Part shown: piece after piece, positions 24,862 through 33,569 of the stretch
Numbering within the stretch: the first letter of the stretch is position 1
Layout: every line of letters begins with the position of its first letter
Assembly (NCBI RefSeq): GCF_900107045.1
Contig: NZ_FNON01000001.1
Span: 868,001 to 932,000, forward strand
DNA: 64,000 bases
Source of the DNA: Amycolatopsis xylanica
GTDB taxonomy: Bacteria > Actinomycetota > Actinomycetes > Mycobacteriales > Pseudonocardiaceae
Direction of reading: 5' to 3'
The notes under the pieces: model-generated
The model's database searches: none
What the model was told of the DNA's origin: nothing
What the model saw: only the letters and a program-made list of their open reading frames with translations
Position numbers and translations under genes: made by a program

Positions 24862-26124
24862 TCAGGTTTTGGTGGTGTGGAGGTTGTTGCGGCGGGGTGT
24901 GCGTGCGGGGTCGATGAACGCCGGTGGAATGAACTCGGGATACCCGTCGCTGGCGATGCGCACGTCCCAGTCGCTGTTGTGGATCAGCCGGTGATGCTTG
25001 CCGCAGAGCAGCACGAGATTATCGATCCGGGTTTCCCCGTGGTGTGCCCAGAAAACGATGTGGTGCGCTGTACATTGCTGAGGCGGCGCGTCGCAGCCGG
25101 GGAAGGCGCACCCGCCGTCGCGGATCGCCAACGCCCGCCGTTGCGCCGGTGTGGCGAGGCGCTGCGCCCTGCCCACATCCAACGGCTCGCCATGAGAGCC
25201 CAGAGTCACCGGGATGACCTTGCAGTCACAGGCGAGCAGGCGTGCGTCGCTGGCGCTGATATCCCCGACCAAGTCCAAGCAGGCGCGTCCGATTCCGGTT
25301 TTGAGTTCGTCGAGGCCGAGGGTGACCACGACGTGCACGCTGTCTCCGGCCTGAGTCGGGATGTCGGGGTTGCCCATACCGATACGGACAAAGGTGGCGA
25401 ACGCGTCCCCCAACCGCTCCCATTGCGAGCGGGTGTCGCGGCCTTCTTCTTCGGTGGCGGGGCGGGGTTTGGCGAGTGGGTCGAGGGTGGCTTTGAGTCG
25501 GGCGATGGTGTCGGCGTCGGTTTTGATCTTTATGCCGTGGGTGCCGTCGCGGTGGGTCACGAACCCGAGTTCATGACGCGGCTCGGCTGGGTCGGGGTCT
25601 TTCGGCTCCCGTCCGTCCGGGTCGAGGCGGTCGCGCAGGTTCTTGGCGGCGTGGGTGATCTGGCGTGGTCCGGCGGTGCGGGCCAGGTTGACCAGGATCT
25701 GCTCGCCAGTCTCTCGGTCTTCGGCTGAGACTGTGGGTGGGAGTGCGCCGAGGGCGGCGATGATCGGATCCAGCTGCGCCGACCCCAGATCACCATTCAA
25801 CGCCGCCGCGGCGGCATGTGGTGCCAGCGCCGGGATCCGCGTGCCACCATCCTGGCGCGGGTTCAGCGCGCGAGCGCGATCCACGCGGGCTTTGGCCTCG
25901 GAGTGCTTGATCTGGACCCAGTCCACCAGCATCCCCGGCAAGGTCGCGTAGCCGGTCACCTCCTTCACCCCGCGGGATTCGATCTCGGCGAGGATTTGTC
26001 CTTGCTCGGCCTCCAGGCGTCGTTTCTCTCGTTCGCGGGCGACGTAGGCGAGCAGCAGCGTGTCTTTGTCGCAGCGCCACCACTCGGGTGGTGCTGCGGT
26101 GTCAGGACTTTCGGTGCTGATCAT
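24862..26124 (-). CDS. DUF222-HNH endonuclease (13E12 repeat family type)
   Basis: The 420-residue protein has an N-terminal DUF222 region and a C-terminal HNH nuclease motif: CAFPGCDAPPQQCTAHHIVF with WAHHGETRIDNLVLLCGKHH. The Cys pairs may bind zinc, and HH...N...H supplies the nuclease centre. This is the architecture of Mycobacterium tuberculosis 13E12 repeat proteins. I chose the ATG at 26124 because a duplicated copy of this 5' end conserves it, while upstream in-frame ATGs are not conserved. The gene lies between inverted copies A and B of a hairpin element, suggesting a mobile or recombinogenic unit. Confidence 0.85.
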   Translation of the reverse strand: MISTESPDTAAPPEWWRCDKDTLLLAYVAREREKRRLEAEQGQILAEIESRGVKEVTGYATLPGMLVDWVQIKHSEAKARVDRARALNPRQDGGTRIPALAPHAAAAALNGDLGSAQLDPIIAALGALPPTVSAEDRETGEQILVNLARTAGPRQITHAAKNLRDRLDPDGREPKDPDPAEPRHELGFVTHRDGTHGIKIKTDADTIARLKATLDPLAKPRPATEEEGRDTRSQWERLGDAFATFVRIGMGNPDIPTQAGDSVHVVVTLGLDELKTGIGRACLDLVGDISASDARLLACDCKVIPVTLGSHGEPLDVGRAQRLATPAQRRALAIRDGGCAFPGCDAPPQQCTAHHIVFWAHHGETRIDNLVLLCGKHHRLIHNSDWDVRIASDGYPEFIPPAFIDPARTPRRNNLHTTKT

Positions 26125-26198
26125 GTTTTCCATGCTACGCGTGTTCAGAGTCATATGCCACTAGTCACGCCGAGCTGGTCGACCCCACACTCAGGCGC

Positions 26199-26362
26199 GC
26201 AGCAAGTACCGGCCGGGGTTTCCGGTGAGCCACAACGAAAACTGGCCACCGTGCCCCGGTCCGTATGGATATTTCCGCGGCGACCCGAAACACCACCCGA
26301 CCCCGGAGCGGAAATGTCCATACGGGATGTCTTTAGATCCGCCCCCGGCAGACCCACAACCC
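26199..26362 (+). repeat. Hairpin repeat element, copy B
   Basis: Copy B starts 75 bases before the HNH gene's start codon (on the gene's upstream side). An 18-base arm at 26261-26278 pairs with 26308-26325 with a single mismatch around a 29-base loop. The sequence closely matches copy C, and the similarity extends leftward into the HNH gene's 5' end, so B belongs to a larger ~350-base duplication. Confidence 0.85.
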
Positions 26363-26462
26363 AGAGCAAGAAGCCGTCCCCATGCATCCAGCGAACGGAC
26401 GCCCCCAGTTAGCCCGGGCGCCGCAATCCCGGAGCGGCTCAAGTGTCCCGTGGTACTGATGT

Positions 26463-26655
26463 GCCCAAATTCCCCACATCGACATCAAGTCCCCCGCCCC
26501 CGGCATCCGCGGCCTGTTCGAGTTCCGCCCCGGGACCGCCGGGCCACTCGGCCTCCTCGCCGAGACCCTCCTGCGCGGCAACGAGTGCACGTTCTGCTCA
26601 CTGAGCCACGGCGCCGCCGCGGCCGCCGCGCTCGACGACGGCACACACGTCATCG
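26463..26655 (+). pseudogene. Carboxymuconolactone-decarboxylase/peroxidase-like gene relic
   Basis: Translation in the frame starting at 26463 gives about 64 residues that read like an alkylhydroperoxidase/CMD-family protein: an IPHIDIKSPAPGIRGLF start, an EFRPGTAGPLGLLAETLLRG helix and an ECTFCSLSH redox motif. The ~20 residues that usually separate the last two parts are missing, there is no start codon, and the frame runs into the HNH relic. I read it as an internally deleted remnant. The family match is from memory of the motif. Confidence 0.5.
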
Positions 26656-26802
26656 AGGCAACCCGGCGCGGCGTTGCCCCTGCTCCGCTTCCAGGCGCCG
26701 TTTCTCTCGTTCGCGGGCGACATTCGCGAGCAGTAGCGTGTCTTTGTCGCAGCGCCACCACTCCGGTGGTGCTGCGATGTCAGGACTTTCGGTGCTGATC
26801 AT
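26650..26802 (-). pseudogene. Duplicated 5' end of the DUF222-HNH gene (relic)
   Basis: The minus strand encodes 50 residues starting MISTESPDIAAPPEWW. For about 43 residues they match the N-terminus of the nearby DUF222-HNH protein with only two visible changes (T to I, Y to N). The frame then diverges into QRRAGLPR and stops. The adjoining upstream sequence and hairpin copy C are also duplicated. This is a broken second copy; the rest of the gene is gone, replaced by the peroxidase-like relic. Confidence 0.8.
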
Positions 26803-26880
26803 GCATCCCGCACTACCAGCCAGCGTCGAGAGTCATATGACACTGGAAACGCCGGGCTGGCCGACCCGGCACTCAGGTGC

Positions 26881-27044
26881 GCAGCGAGTACCGGGCGGGA
26901 TTTCCGGTGAGCCACAACGAAATCCGACCACCGTGCCCTCGGTCCGTATGGATATTTCCGCGGCGACCCCAAACACCACCCGACCCCGGAGCGGAAATGT
27001 CCATACGGGATGTCTTGAGATCCGACCCCAACAGACCCAAAACG
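26881..27044 (+). repeat. Hairpin repeat element, copy C
   Basis: Copy C has the same hairpin as B: 26944-26961 pairs with 26991-27008, again with one mismatch and a 29-base loop containing CACCACCCGACCCC. It flanks the HNH relic exactly as B flanks the intact gene. The conserved stem in all three copies suggests selection for the structure, or recent spread. Confidence 0.85.
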
Positions 27045-27128
27045 AGGCGCGGTTTCTTGATCGGGACACCGATCCTGGCCGCGCCACTAGTCGTATGCAC
27101 GGCTTCAGGCCGTGAGAAACTGTGTCCC

Positions 27129-27749
27129 ATGCGTCTGTTCGCTGATCGTGTCTCCGGTCCGCCCGCCGCCGAACGGTTCGCCGGGCCGGTCCGCGTGCGC
27201 GAGCGGCCAGGAGGGTTCAATGAGCTCGAATGGCGGCTGTTTCCGGGAGCGCCCGCGCTCGTCGTCTACCAGGCCAGGATGACGTCCTCGATGTCGTTAC
27301 TGCTTGCGTGCTGTGGCAACGCTTTCGACTCGACGCTGGCCGCTGTGCGGCGGGATGGTGGGGATGTCCTGTTCGAGGAGATGGCGGAACACTGGACTTC
27401 TTTCGCGCATATGACGGCGAATGGGCAGCGTGGGGACCTTTCCGATCTTGGGATAACGCTGGTGACCGATCCGGCTGATGGTGTGAAAAGCGGATGCGTC
27501 GGCACCATCGTGAGCCCGCGTGGGGGTGAGAGCGAGCTGAAGGACGGGCTGACCCGGGTGATCAGGGGAGGGGCGTCCGCGATCGGGGAAGGCGTCGAGG
27601 CGGGCGAGCGATCGGCACGGATACGTGGGCTGCTGGCCGGACAGGCCGATCACGCCGTGCTGGACGGCAGGCTGGAGGCCATCGCCGCGGCCGGATTCTC
27701 CTTTCGTGACACCAGAACGCTGCTTGACCTGGAGTGGCCTACAGGATGA
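27129..27749 (+). CDS. Hypothetical protein
   Basis: The 206-residue product starts at an ATG after a CACGGC/GCCGTG hairpin region. It has a basic N-terminal third, a central SLLLACCGNAFDSTLAAV hydrophobic patch too short to be called a membrane segment, and an acidic EEMAEHW stretch. I recognise no domain. Its last 11 bases overlap the convergent HExxH-protein gene. GC content is slightly lower in the centre than in its neighbours, consistent with accessory DNA beside the repeats. The upstream continuation of the frame runs through hairpin copy C and is not likely to be translated. Confidence 0.5.
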   Translation: MRLFADRVSGPPAAERFAGPVRVRERPGGFNELEWRLFPGAPALVVYQARMTSSMSLLLACCGNAFDSTLAAVRRDGGDVLFEEMAEHWTSFAHMTANGQRGDLSDLGITLVTDPADGVKSGCVGTIVSPRGGESELKDGLTRVIRGGASAIGEGVEAGERSARIRGLLAGQADHAVLDGRLEAIAAAGFSFRDTRTLLDLEWPTG

Positions 27750-29505
27750 ACAGGGGCCTGCCGTCTCGGACGGTGTAGAGCGGGTTGCCGAGTTTCTCGG
27801 TGCCGGTGCGGCGGATCAAGTCCATTGTCCGGTCGAAGTCGTCGGACACACCGTGGATGTCGCGGTCCTCTTCGAACAGTTTGCGCGCGGTGTCGACGTC
27901 GGGCAGCGCTCCGGTGGACATGACCAGTCCGCCCCAGGCGAGCGCGCGGATGTGGCGGATGCGGTCGAAGACACCGGCGAGGCCGCTGGGCCCGAGCAGG
28001 TCGACGGCCGTGGCGACCGCGTCGAGGTCGGGGACGCGGTGGTCCATCGCCGCGGTGAGCACGGCGACCGCCAGATGGGTGAACACCGTGGTGGCCTCGG
28101 TGGCGCGGTCGCGGGCGATCTCCAGGGGATACAGGACTCCTGAGGCCTGTTTGGCCACGTCTCGCAGCAAGACCAGGAACTCCTGGCTTTCGCCTTCCGC
28201 CTGGGACAGGGCCTCTCGGGTGTTGAGAAAGGAGTTCTGCCACTCCTGGCTCGCGTCGTCGGAGAACCAATAGGCGGGCTGGCCGCCCGCGGTCGACAGC
28301 GCGATCGCGGCGCAGCCGCTGTAGGCGTCGAGCGAGATCTCGGCCTGGCCGTCCGCCGCGGCCCCGGTGGGGAGGTCGAACGTGCCGGTGCCGGTCATGA
28401 CCACGGTTTCGCCGCTGGTGACGGCGAACCGGTTCGTGTCGGTGGCGGTGATGGTGACCGGGTGCCTGCCCAAGGACAGCACGCCACGCTGGAACATCAG
28501 CGCCACGTTGCGGACGAGGTCTTCCTCCGTGGCGTTCTCCAGGGTTTCGTCATGCAACGACACCAGGCGTCGCACGCCGAGTTCGGCGGTGGCTTCGTCG
28601 ACCTCCCAGCGCACGTTGCCGTGACGCGCCCAGTCTTCGAAACTCTCGTGGGTCTTGTTCTCCGCCAGGAATTCGTCGAGGTGTGCCCGATGATCCGCGT
28701 GGCCGAAGCGGACGACGCGGGCGACGAAGTACTCGATCAGCCGGTCGACGGAGCGCAGATCGTCGTCCTCGTCGAGCAGGTGGGCGATCGTCCCGAGATC
28801 GGTGTGGAAGTACGCGATGAAGTAGGCGAAGAACAGCTCCGGATCCCCGAGGCGGGGGTCGACGCCCATGCCGGCGCTCCAGAGGGCTTTGACGAGCAAG
28901 TAACCGGGCAGGTAACCGCCGTCCTCGGGAGCGGCGGGCCGCACGAGCACGTCGGTCCGGCGCGCCACCACGTCCGGGCGCCTGCGTGTCGTGCCGAGGA
29001 TGAGGTCGAGCAGGTTGCGGGTCACCGTGTCGCGGCGCTCCTCCGGCTCGAAGGCGGCGACGGCACCGGGGCCGAAGTAGTCGGCGACCCTGGACAGCAC
29101 CGGGCAGAGCTTCGGCAACGTGCCATGCGACGACAGGTCGAACTCCGCGAACAACGCCAGCCCTTCGGCGAGCGGGCGCTGCAACGCGATGAAGGCCTCG
29201 TACCGCATCATGGCGCCCGTCAGCCTGCGCGCGAGATCCTCGTCGAAGCGGCGTTCGCCGCGGTAGGCCGCGGCGTCGGACAGTGCGCGCTGGTGCAGCA
29301 GGCTCAGCGCCAGGCCCGTGGTGTGCATGAAGCACCAGTGATGCGTCGCCTCGTGCAGGAAGGCGGGCAGGCAGTCCGGCGGGATGTGGCGCTGTATCAG
29401 GCCTTCCAGATGCTTGCCGACCTGGAACGACGAGATGACGGTCTCGTTGGTGACCGGGTTGATGAAGCTGCGCCCGCTCAGCGCCGACGCGAAATGCTCG
29501 CTCAT
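27739..29505 (-). CDS. HExxH-motif protein, putative metalloprotease-like effector
   Basis: The 588-residue protein has a zincin-like LHEATHHWCF (HEATH at 51-55). Further on, RPLAEGLALFAEFD (110-123) supplies a glutamate (114 or 121) that could be the third zinc ligand. The remaining ~450 residues are unassigned and mostly helical, with a central beta-rich section. No signal peptide or membrane segment is visible. The start ATG overlaps the stop of the small membrane protein upstream (ATGA), so the pair is co-translated. Proteolytic activity and target are inferred; the two-gene context recalls conflict systems in which a constant component accompanies a variable effector. Confidence 0.6.
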   Translation of the reverse strand: MSEHFASALSGRSFINPVTNETVISSFQVGKHLEGLIQRHIPPDCLPAFLHEATHHWCFMHTTGLALSLLHQRALSDAAAYRGERRFDEDLARRLTGAMMRYEAFIALQRPLAEGLALFAEFDLSSHGTLPKLCPVLSRVADYFGPGAVAAFEPEERRDTVTRNLLDLILGTTRRRPDVVARRTDVLVRPAAPEDGGYLPGYLLVKALWSAGMGVDPRLGDPELFFAYFIAYFHTDLGTIAHLLDEDDDLRSVDRLIEYFVARVVRFGHADHRAHLDEFLAENKTHESFEDWARHGNVRWEVDEATAELGVRRLVSLHDETLENATEEDLVRNVALMFQRGVLSLGRHPVTITATDTNRFAVTSGETVVMTGTGTFDLPTGAAADGQAEISLDAYSGCAAIALSTAGGQPAYWFSDDASQEWQNSFLNTREALSQAEGESQEFLVLLRDVAKQASGVLYPLEIARDRATEATTVFTHLAVAVLTAAMDHRVPDLDAVATAVDLLGPSGLAGVFDRIRHIRALAWGGLVMSTGALPDVDTARKLFEEDRDIHGVSDDFDRTMDLIRRTGTEKLGNPLYTVRDGRPLFIL

Positions 29506-29873
29506 CGCGGGTCTCCGATCAGCCGCTCCCATGGAATGCCGGTGGCGGAGCCGAGTTCCTTGGCCAGCGCGGCGTCGACGGGCTCACTCGAGGTGTCCCG
29601 CCACTTCACGGTCCTGCGCTCGATTCGCCCGTCGGGATGCTGGATCTCGATGACCTGCTCGAACGATTTGCCGCGGTGCCGGTACACCAGATAGCCGATG
29701 AGGCCCTTGAGCGCGACGACGGCCACGACGCCGGTCACCAGGCCGAGATCGCCGAAGCTGCCGTCGGGAACCGGCTCGTGATCGAACGAGACCGACTCGC
29801 GGTCGACGAACTCGCCCAGCTCGAGCGCATCGGCCCTGGACAGTCCTGGCAGGCGGAACTTGGCTGTGGACAA
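29502..29873 (-). CDS. Small membrane protein resembling effector-associated constant component EACC1
   Basis: This 123-residue protein has an N-terminal helical part, an acidic linker with DHEPVPDGSFGDLG, one transmembrane helix (about 43-64) and a beta-rich tail, VIEIQHPDGRIERRTVKW. That order, a GxxG-type segment, a hydrophobic helix and a strand pair reading xVxxxxPDGxxxxx, resembles the EACC1 component described for actinobacterial conflict systems. The match is by pattern only. Its stop overlaps the HExxH gene start, and its promoter shares a ~200-base divergent region with the hydrolase gene. Confidence 0.5.
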   Translation of the reverse strand: MSTAKFRLPGLSRADALELGEFVDRESVSFDHEPVPDGSFGDLGLVTGVVAVVALKGLIGYLVYRHRGKSFEQVIEIQHPDGRIERRTVKWRDTSSEPVDAALAKELGSATGIPWERLIGDPR

Positions 29874-30073
29874 GGAAATCTCCCAACGGCACAGAGCGGA
29901 CCGGAATCGTACCTAGTCCTTTTGACCGATACGAGGGCGCCCCGGAACCGTTCGCGCGCTTGATGTGCTCGTGCCCGCCGAGCAAGAGAATGGGGATTCA
30001 CGCACAGTCTGTGGACGATTTCGGTTGGCAGGCAACGGTTGTGGCGCGCAGGCGCTCGGAGGAGGGGTTTCGG

Positions 30074-31525
30074 ATGGGGAAGGTTCCGGCCATCGCGCTC
30101 GCGGTGGTGGTGCTCGGGGCGGGTGCGCTCGCGGGGGTTCCGGCGGCGGCGTCGGCGGGCGGAGTGCGGTGGGGACCGTGCCCGGCCGACGCCGCCGCGC
30201 CGGGGCTGGAGTGTTCGACGATCCAGGTCCCGCTGGATTACCGGGCGCCAGAGGGCAAGCGGATCGATGTGGCGATCTCGCGGCTGGCCAGCAAGGCGCC
30301 CGGGCAGCGCCGCGGCGTGCTGCTGACCAACCCCGGCGGGCCGTCGCCCGGGCTGAAGTTCCCGGCGGACCTGGCCGCCGCGAAGCTGCCGCAAAGTGTG
30401 CTGGACGGCTACGACGTGATCGGCTTCGATCCGCGCGGCCTCGGGCACAGCACGCCGATGACGTGCGATCTCACGCCGGAGCAGCAGGCGGTCGGCAACG
30501 TCCCGCCCTACGCACGCGACGCCGCCGACGTGGCGAAGCGGGCCGAGCAGTCGAAGGCCATCGCACGGCAATGCGCCGCATCGAAGACCTCCTGGCTGCT
30601 GCCGCACGTCAACGCGGCCAACACCGCGCGGGACATGGACCGGATCCGCGCCGCGCTCGGCGAGGAGAAGATCTCCTTCGCGGGCTATTCGTGGGGCACC
30701 TACCTCGGCGCGGTCTACGCGACGTTGTTCCCGCAGCGCGGCGACCGGATCGTGCTCGACAGCAACGTGCACCCGGGCGGCTGGGACTACGCGAACGACC
30801 GGTATTTCGCGCAGGGCTTCGAGGACCGGTTCCCCGACTTCGCGAAGTTCGCCGCCGCCAACGACGGCACGTATCACCTGGGCGCCACGCCTGAGCAGGT
30901 CACGGCGAAGTACTTCGACCTCGCCGGGCGGCTGGACAAGAAGCCCGTGCGGGAGATCGACGGCGCGGCCTTCCGCATGCTCACCTTCGGGTTCCTCTAC
31001 AACGACGCGGGGATGCCGCTGGTGGCCAAGATCTGGCGGGCGGTCGACACCGATCAGCCGTTACCGCCGCTCGGCCCCGGAACTCCGGGCGATGTGGACA
31101 GCCTGATCTCCGGTCGCTACGCCATGATCTGCGCCGACGCCAGGTGGCCTAAGTCGGTGGGCAGCTACCAGGCCGCGGTGGCGCTCGACCGGCTCCGGCA
31201 CCCGATGTTCGGCGCGGCAGGCGCCAACGTCCAGCCCTGCGCGTTCTGGGAGGTCACGGCCGAGCCGCCGGTGCGCATCGGTGACCGGGGACCGTCGAAC
31301 ATCCTGATGCTGCAGAACCGGCGCGACCCGGCGACCCCGCTCGCCGGCGCCGCCCGGCTGCGGCAGGCGTTCGGTGACCGGGCGCGGATGGTCACCGTCG
31401 ACGCGGGCGGGCACGGCGTCTACCCGTATGTCGGCAACAAGTGCGCCAACGCCGCGGCGACGGCGTTCCTGACCACGGGCCGATTCCTGGAGCGCGATCT
31501 CGCCTGCGCGGCCGAACCGAGCTGA
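30074..31525 (+). CDS. Secreted alpha/beta hydrolase, tripeptidyl-aminopeptidase-like
   Basis: The 483-residue protein starts at an ATG preceded by GGAGGGG. A Sec signal peptide (hydrophobic residues ~5-20, cleavage near AAASA) indicates export. The nucleophile elbow GYSWGTYLG (Ser near residue 205), a PGGPSPG oxyanion region, the acid in NRRDPATPL and the histidine in GGHGVYPY form a serine-hydrolase triad. The C-terminal segment matches the TAP-like domain of Streptomyces tripeptidyl aminopeptidases. It probably trims peptides outside the cell. The gene is divergent from the EACC1-like pair and is followed by the two-component system. Confidence 0.85.
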   Translation: MGKVPAIALAVVVLGAGALAGVPAAASAGGVRWGPCPADAAAPGLECSTIQVPLDYRAPEGKRIDVAISRLASKAPGQRRGVLLTNPGGPSPGLKFPADLAAAKLPQSVLDGYDVIGFDPRGLGHSTPMTCDLTPEQQAVGNVPPYARDAADVAKRAEQSKAIARQCAASKTSWLLPHVNAANTARDMDRIRAALGEEKISFAGYSWGTYLGAVYATLFPQRGDRIVLDSNVHPGGWDYANDRYFAQGFEDRFPDFAKFAAANDGTYHLGATPEQVTAKYFDLAGRLDKKPVREIDGAAFRMLTFGFLYNDAGMPLVAKIWRAVDTDQPLPPLGPGTPGDVDSLISGRYAMICADARWPKSVGSYQAAVALDRLRHPMFGAAGANVQPCAFWEVTAEPPVRIGDRGPSNILMLQNRRDPATPLAGAARLRQAFGDRARMVTVDAGGHGVYPYVGNKCANAAATAFLTTGRFLERDLACAAEPS

Positions 31526-31575
31526 GCACGAGGGCGCCGGGGCAACTGAGCCAGCGGTCCCGGCGCCGGTCGTCG

Positions 31576-32787
31576 ATGATTGATCCACTACCGCACCAGA
31601 CCGGAAGGACAACCGCCGACGTGCTCCCGAGTGCCGCCCCGCGACCGGCCAGAGCCCTGGTGATCGCCGAAATCATCGTGCTGGCCGGGCTGAACCTGGA
31701 CCAGGTGATCCGGCGCATGATCCTCGGCGGGTCGGTGACGGCGGGCGAGCTGGCCTATTTCCTGGCCGGCGTCGTGATCGGCGGGCTCGCCTTACTGCGA
31801 CGCCGCTTCCCGGCGCGGATGGCGGCGCTGACCAGCGCCGGGATCGCGCTGTCCGTGGTCTGCAGTGTGGTGGGTTTCTTCGTGCGGCCCGCCGCCGCGA
31901 TCGACGGCGATCCCGAGATCGTCGCGTTGATGCTGCTGGTCGGGGCGGCGTGCCACCGGCTGCGGCCGGTGCCCGCGGGCATCCTCGCGGTGCTCGGCGG
32001 GCTGGCGATGGCCTTTGCCCCGGTGCTGCGTTACGGCAGCTCCTCCACCACGCTGACCATCGCGGTGCTGTGGGCACTGCAGTGGGGCGGCAGCGTCATG
32101 GTCGGGCTCATCCTGCGCGACGGTGAGTCCCGGCGCGAAGCCGCGCTGGCCGCCGCCCGCGACCGGGAGCGGCTCGAGCTGGCCCGTGAACTCCACGACC
32201 TGGTCGCCCACCACATCACCGGCGTCGTGGTGCGCACCCAGGCCGCGGGCGTGATCCTCGCCGATGGCCCCGAGCGCGAGCTGATCAAGGAGATCGAGCA
32301 CGCGGGCGCCGAGGCGCTCGGCGCGGTGCGGCGGCTGGTCATGATGTTGCGCAGTCCCGGGCACGGGTCGCCGATGCCCGCGAGCGACCTGGTCCGGACG
32401 GTCACGGACGCGGTCGGAGACGACAGCGTCCGCGTCCGGCTCGAGCCCGGCCTGGCGGACCTCACCGTGACGCCGGAGACGGTGTCCACCGCGCACCGCG
32501 TGGTACTCGAGTCGCTGACCAACGTCCGCAAGCACGCGCCGGATGCCCGGGAGGTCACCGTCAGCGTCGAGGCCACGGAAGATCGGCGCCACCTCAGGAT
32601 CGAGGTGCGCAACGACGGGCTCCGGCCCGGCCGCGTGCGCCGATCGCCCGGCGGGTACGGCCTGATCGGGATGGGCGAACGGATCGCGGCGCTCGACGGC
32701 AGGCTGACGGCAGGGGAGGACGGCGAACGCTGCTGGCGCGTCCTCGCCGAACTGCCACTGCCCGCGGCACGAGGGGCGGCCTGGTGA
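31576..32787 (+). CDS. Sensor histidine kinase (HisKA_3/NarL type)
   Basis: The 403-residue protein has about six N-terminal transmembrane segments, then the dimerisation motif LARELHDLVAHHITGVVVRT with the phospho-accepting His. A GHKL ATPase domain follows, with ESLTNVRKHAPD (N box) and GGYGLIGMGERI (G box). It has no GAF or PAS domain, so it probably senses a membrane or envelope signal. I chose ATG 31576; a GTG at 31621 preceded by GGAAGGA is an alternative. Its stop overlaps the regulator start by four bases, forming a cognate pair. Confidence 0.9.
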   Translation: MIDPLPHQTGRTTADVLPSAAPRPARALVIAEIIVLAGLNLDQVIRRMILGGSVTAGELAYFLAGVVIGGLALLRRRFPARMAALTSAGIALSVVCSVVGFFVRPAAAIDGDPEIVALMLLVGAACHRLRPVPAGILAVLGGLAMAFAPVLRYGSSSTTLTIAVLWALQWGGSVMVGLILRDGESRREAALAAARDRERLELARELHDLVAHHITGVVVRTQAAGVILADGPERELIKEIEHAGAEALGAVRRLVMMLRSPGHGSPMPASDLVRTVTDAVGDDSVRVRLEPGLADLTVTPETVSTAHRVVLESLTNVRKHAPDAREVTVSVEATEDRRHLRIEVRNDGLRPGRVRRSPGGYGLIGMGERIAALDGRLTAGEDGERCWRVLAELPLPAARGAAW

Positions 32788-33449
32788 CGCTACGAGTCCT
32801 GCTGGCCGACGACCAGGCGATGGTGCGCACGGGCTTCCGGCTGATCCTCGAGCGTGAGGCCGGCGTGGAGGTCGTCGCGGAGGCGGAGAACGGCGAGCAG
32901 GCCGTGACGCTGGCCCAGCGGCTGCGCCCCGACGTCACGCTGATGGACATCCGGATGCCGGTGATCGACGGCCTCACCGCCACCCGGACGCTGGCGGGCC
33001 CTGACGTCGAAGACCCGTTGCGCGTCCTGGTGGTCACCACCTTCGACCTCGACGAGCTGGTGCACGAGGCCCTCTGCTCGGGTGCCTGCGGTTTCCTGCT
33101 CAAGGACGCTGGTCCCGGGCTGCTGGTCGAGGCGGTGCACGCGGCCGCGAACGGCGAAGCGCTGGTCTCACCGTCGATCACCACCCGGCTGCTGGCCCAC
33201 TTCACCGCGTCCCCGCTCCGGAGCCGTACCCGCCGCGCCGACCCGGAACTGAGCCGCCGCGAACTCGAGGTCGCGATGGCCGTCGCGCGGGGCAGGACGA
33301 ACGCCGAGATCGCCGTCGAACTGACGATCTCCCTGTCGACCGTCAAGACCCACCTCGCGTCGATCCAGCGCAAGATCACGGCGCGCAACCGTACGGAGAT
33401 CGCGGTCTGGGCCTGGGAAACAGGAGTGGTGACCGGCCGCACCGGGTGA
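32784..33449 (+). CDS. NarL/LuxR-type response regulator
   Basis: The 221-residue partner of the preceding kinase has a complete receiver domain: D9/D10 in LLADDQ, phospho-acceptor D55 in PDVTLMDIRMP, a TTF threonine and the FLLKDA lysine. The C-terminal LuxR helix-turn-helix is ELSRRELEVAMAVARGRTNA with STVKTHLASIQRKI. GTG 32784 overlaps the kinase stop. Targets are unknown, but the nitroreductase-like pair ~120 bases downstream, behind an inverted repeat, is a candidate. Confidence 0.9.
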   Translation: MTLRVLLADDQAMVRTGFRLILEREAGVEVVAEAENGEQAVTLAQRLRPDVTLMDIRMPVIDGLTATRTLAGPDVEDPLRVLVVTTFDLDELVHEALCSGACGFLLKDAGPGLLVEAVHAAANGEALVSPSITTRLLAHFTASPLRSRTRRADPELSRRELEVAMAVARGRTNAEIAVELTISLSTVKTHLASIQRKITARNRTEIAVWAWETGVVTGRTG

Positions 33450-33466
33450 CCTTCCTGCCCACCGCT

Positions 33467-33487
33467 CGTAGGGCGAAAGACCCTACG
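33467..33487. promoter_or_regulatory. Inverted repeat upstream of nitroreductase gene
   Basis: CGTAGGG (33467-33473) and CCCTACG (33481-33487) form a perfect seven-base inverted repeat around CGAAAGA. It lies 18 bases after the response-regulator stop and ~80 bases before the nitroreductase start. It could be a weak terminator hairpin or a regulator binding site. The sequence alone cannot distinguish these. Confidence 0.35.
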
Positions 33488-33569
33488 CACGCGGGACCAG
33501 CGCTACTGCTGTGCCCGGTTCTTCCGGCGCACGCTGGATACGTCACCCGCCGGCGAGGAGTGTTCCGCG

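Noticed and set aside
24512..27044. Insertion sequence or transposon with transposase
   Set aside because: No transposase-like gene or DDE/serine-recombinase motif is present; the only enzyme is the DUF222-HNH protein.
33467..33487. DevR/DosR box
   Set aside because: The core spacing (GGG-7-CCC) differs from the GGGACnnnnGTCCC-type consensus, so I list it only as an inverted repeat.
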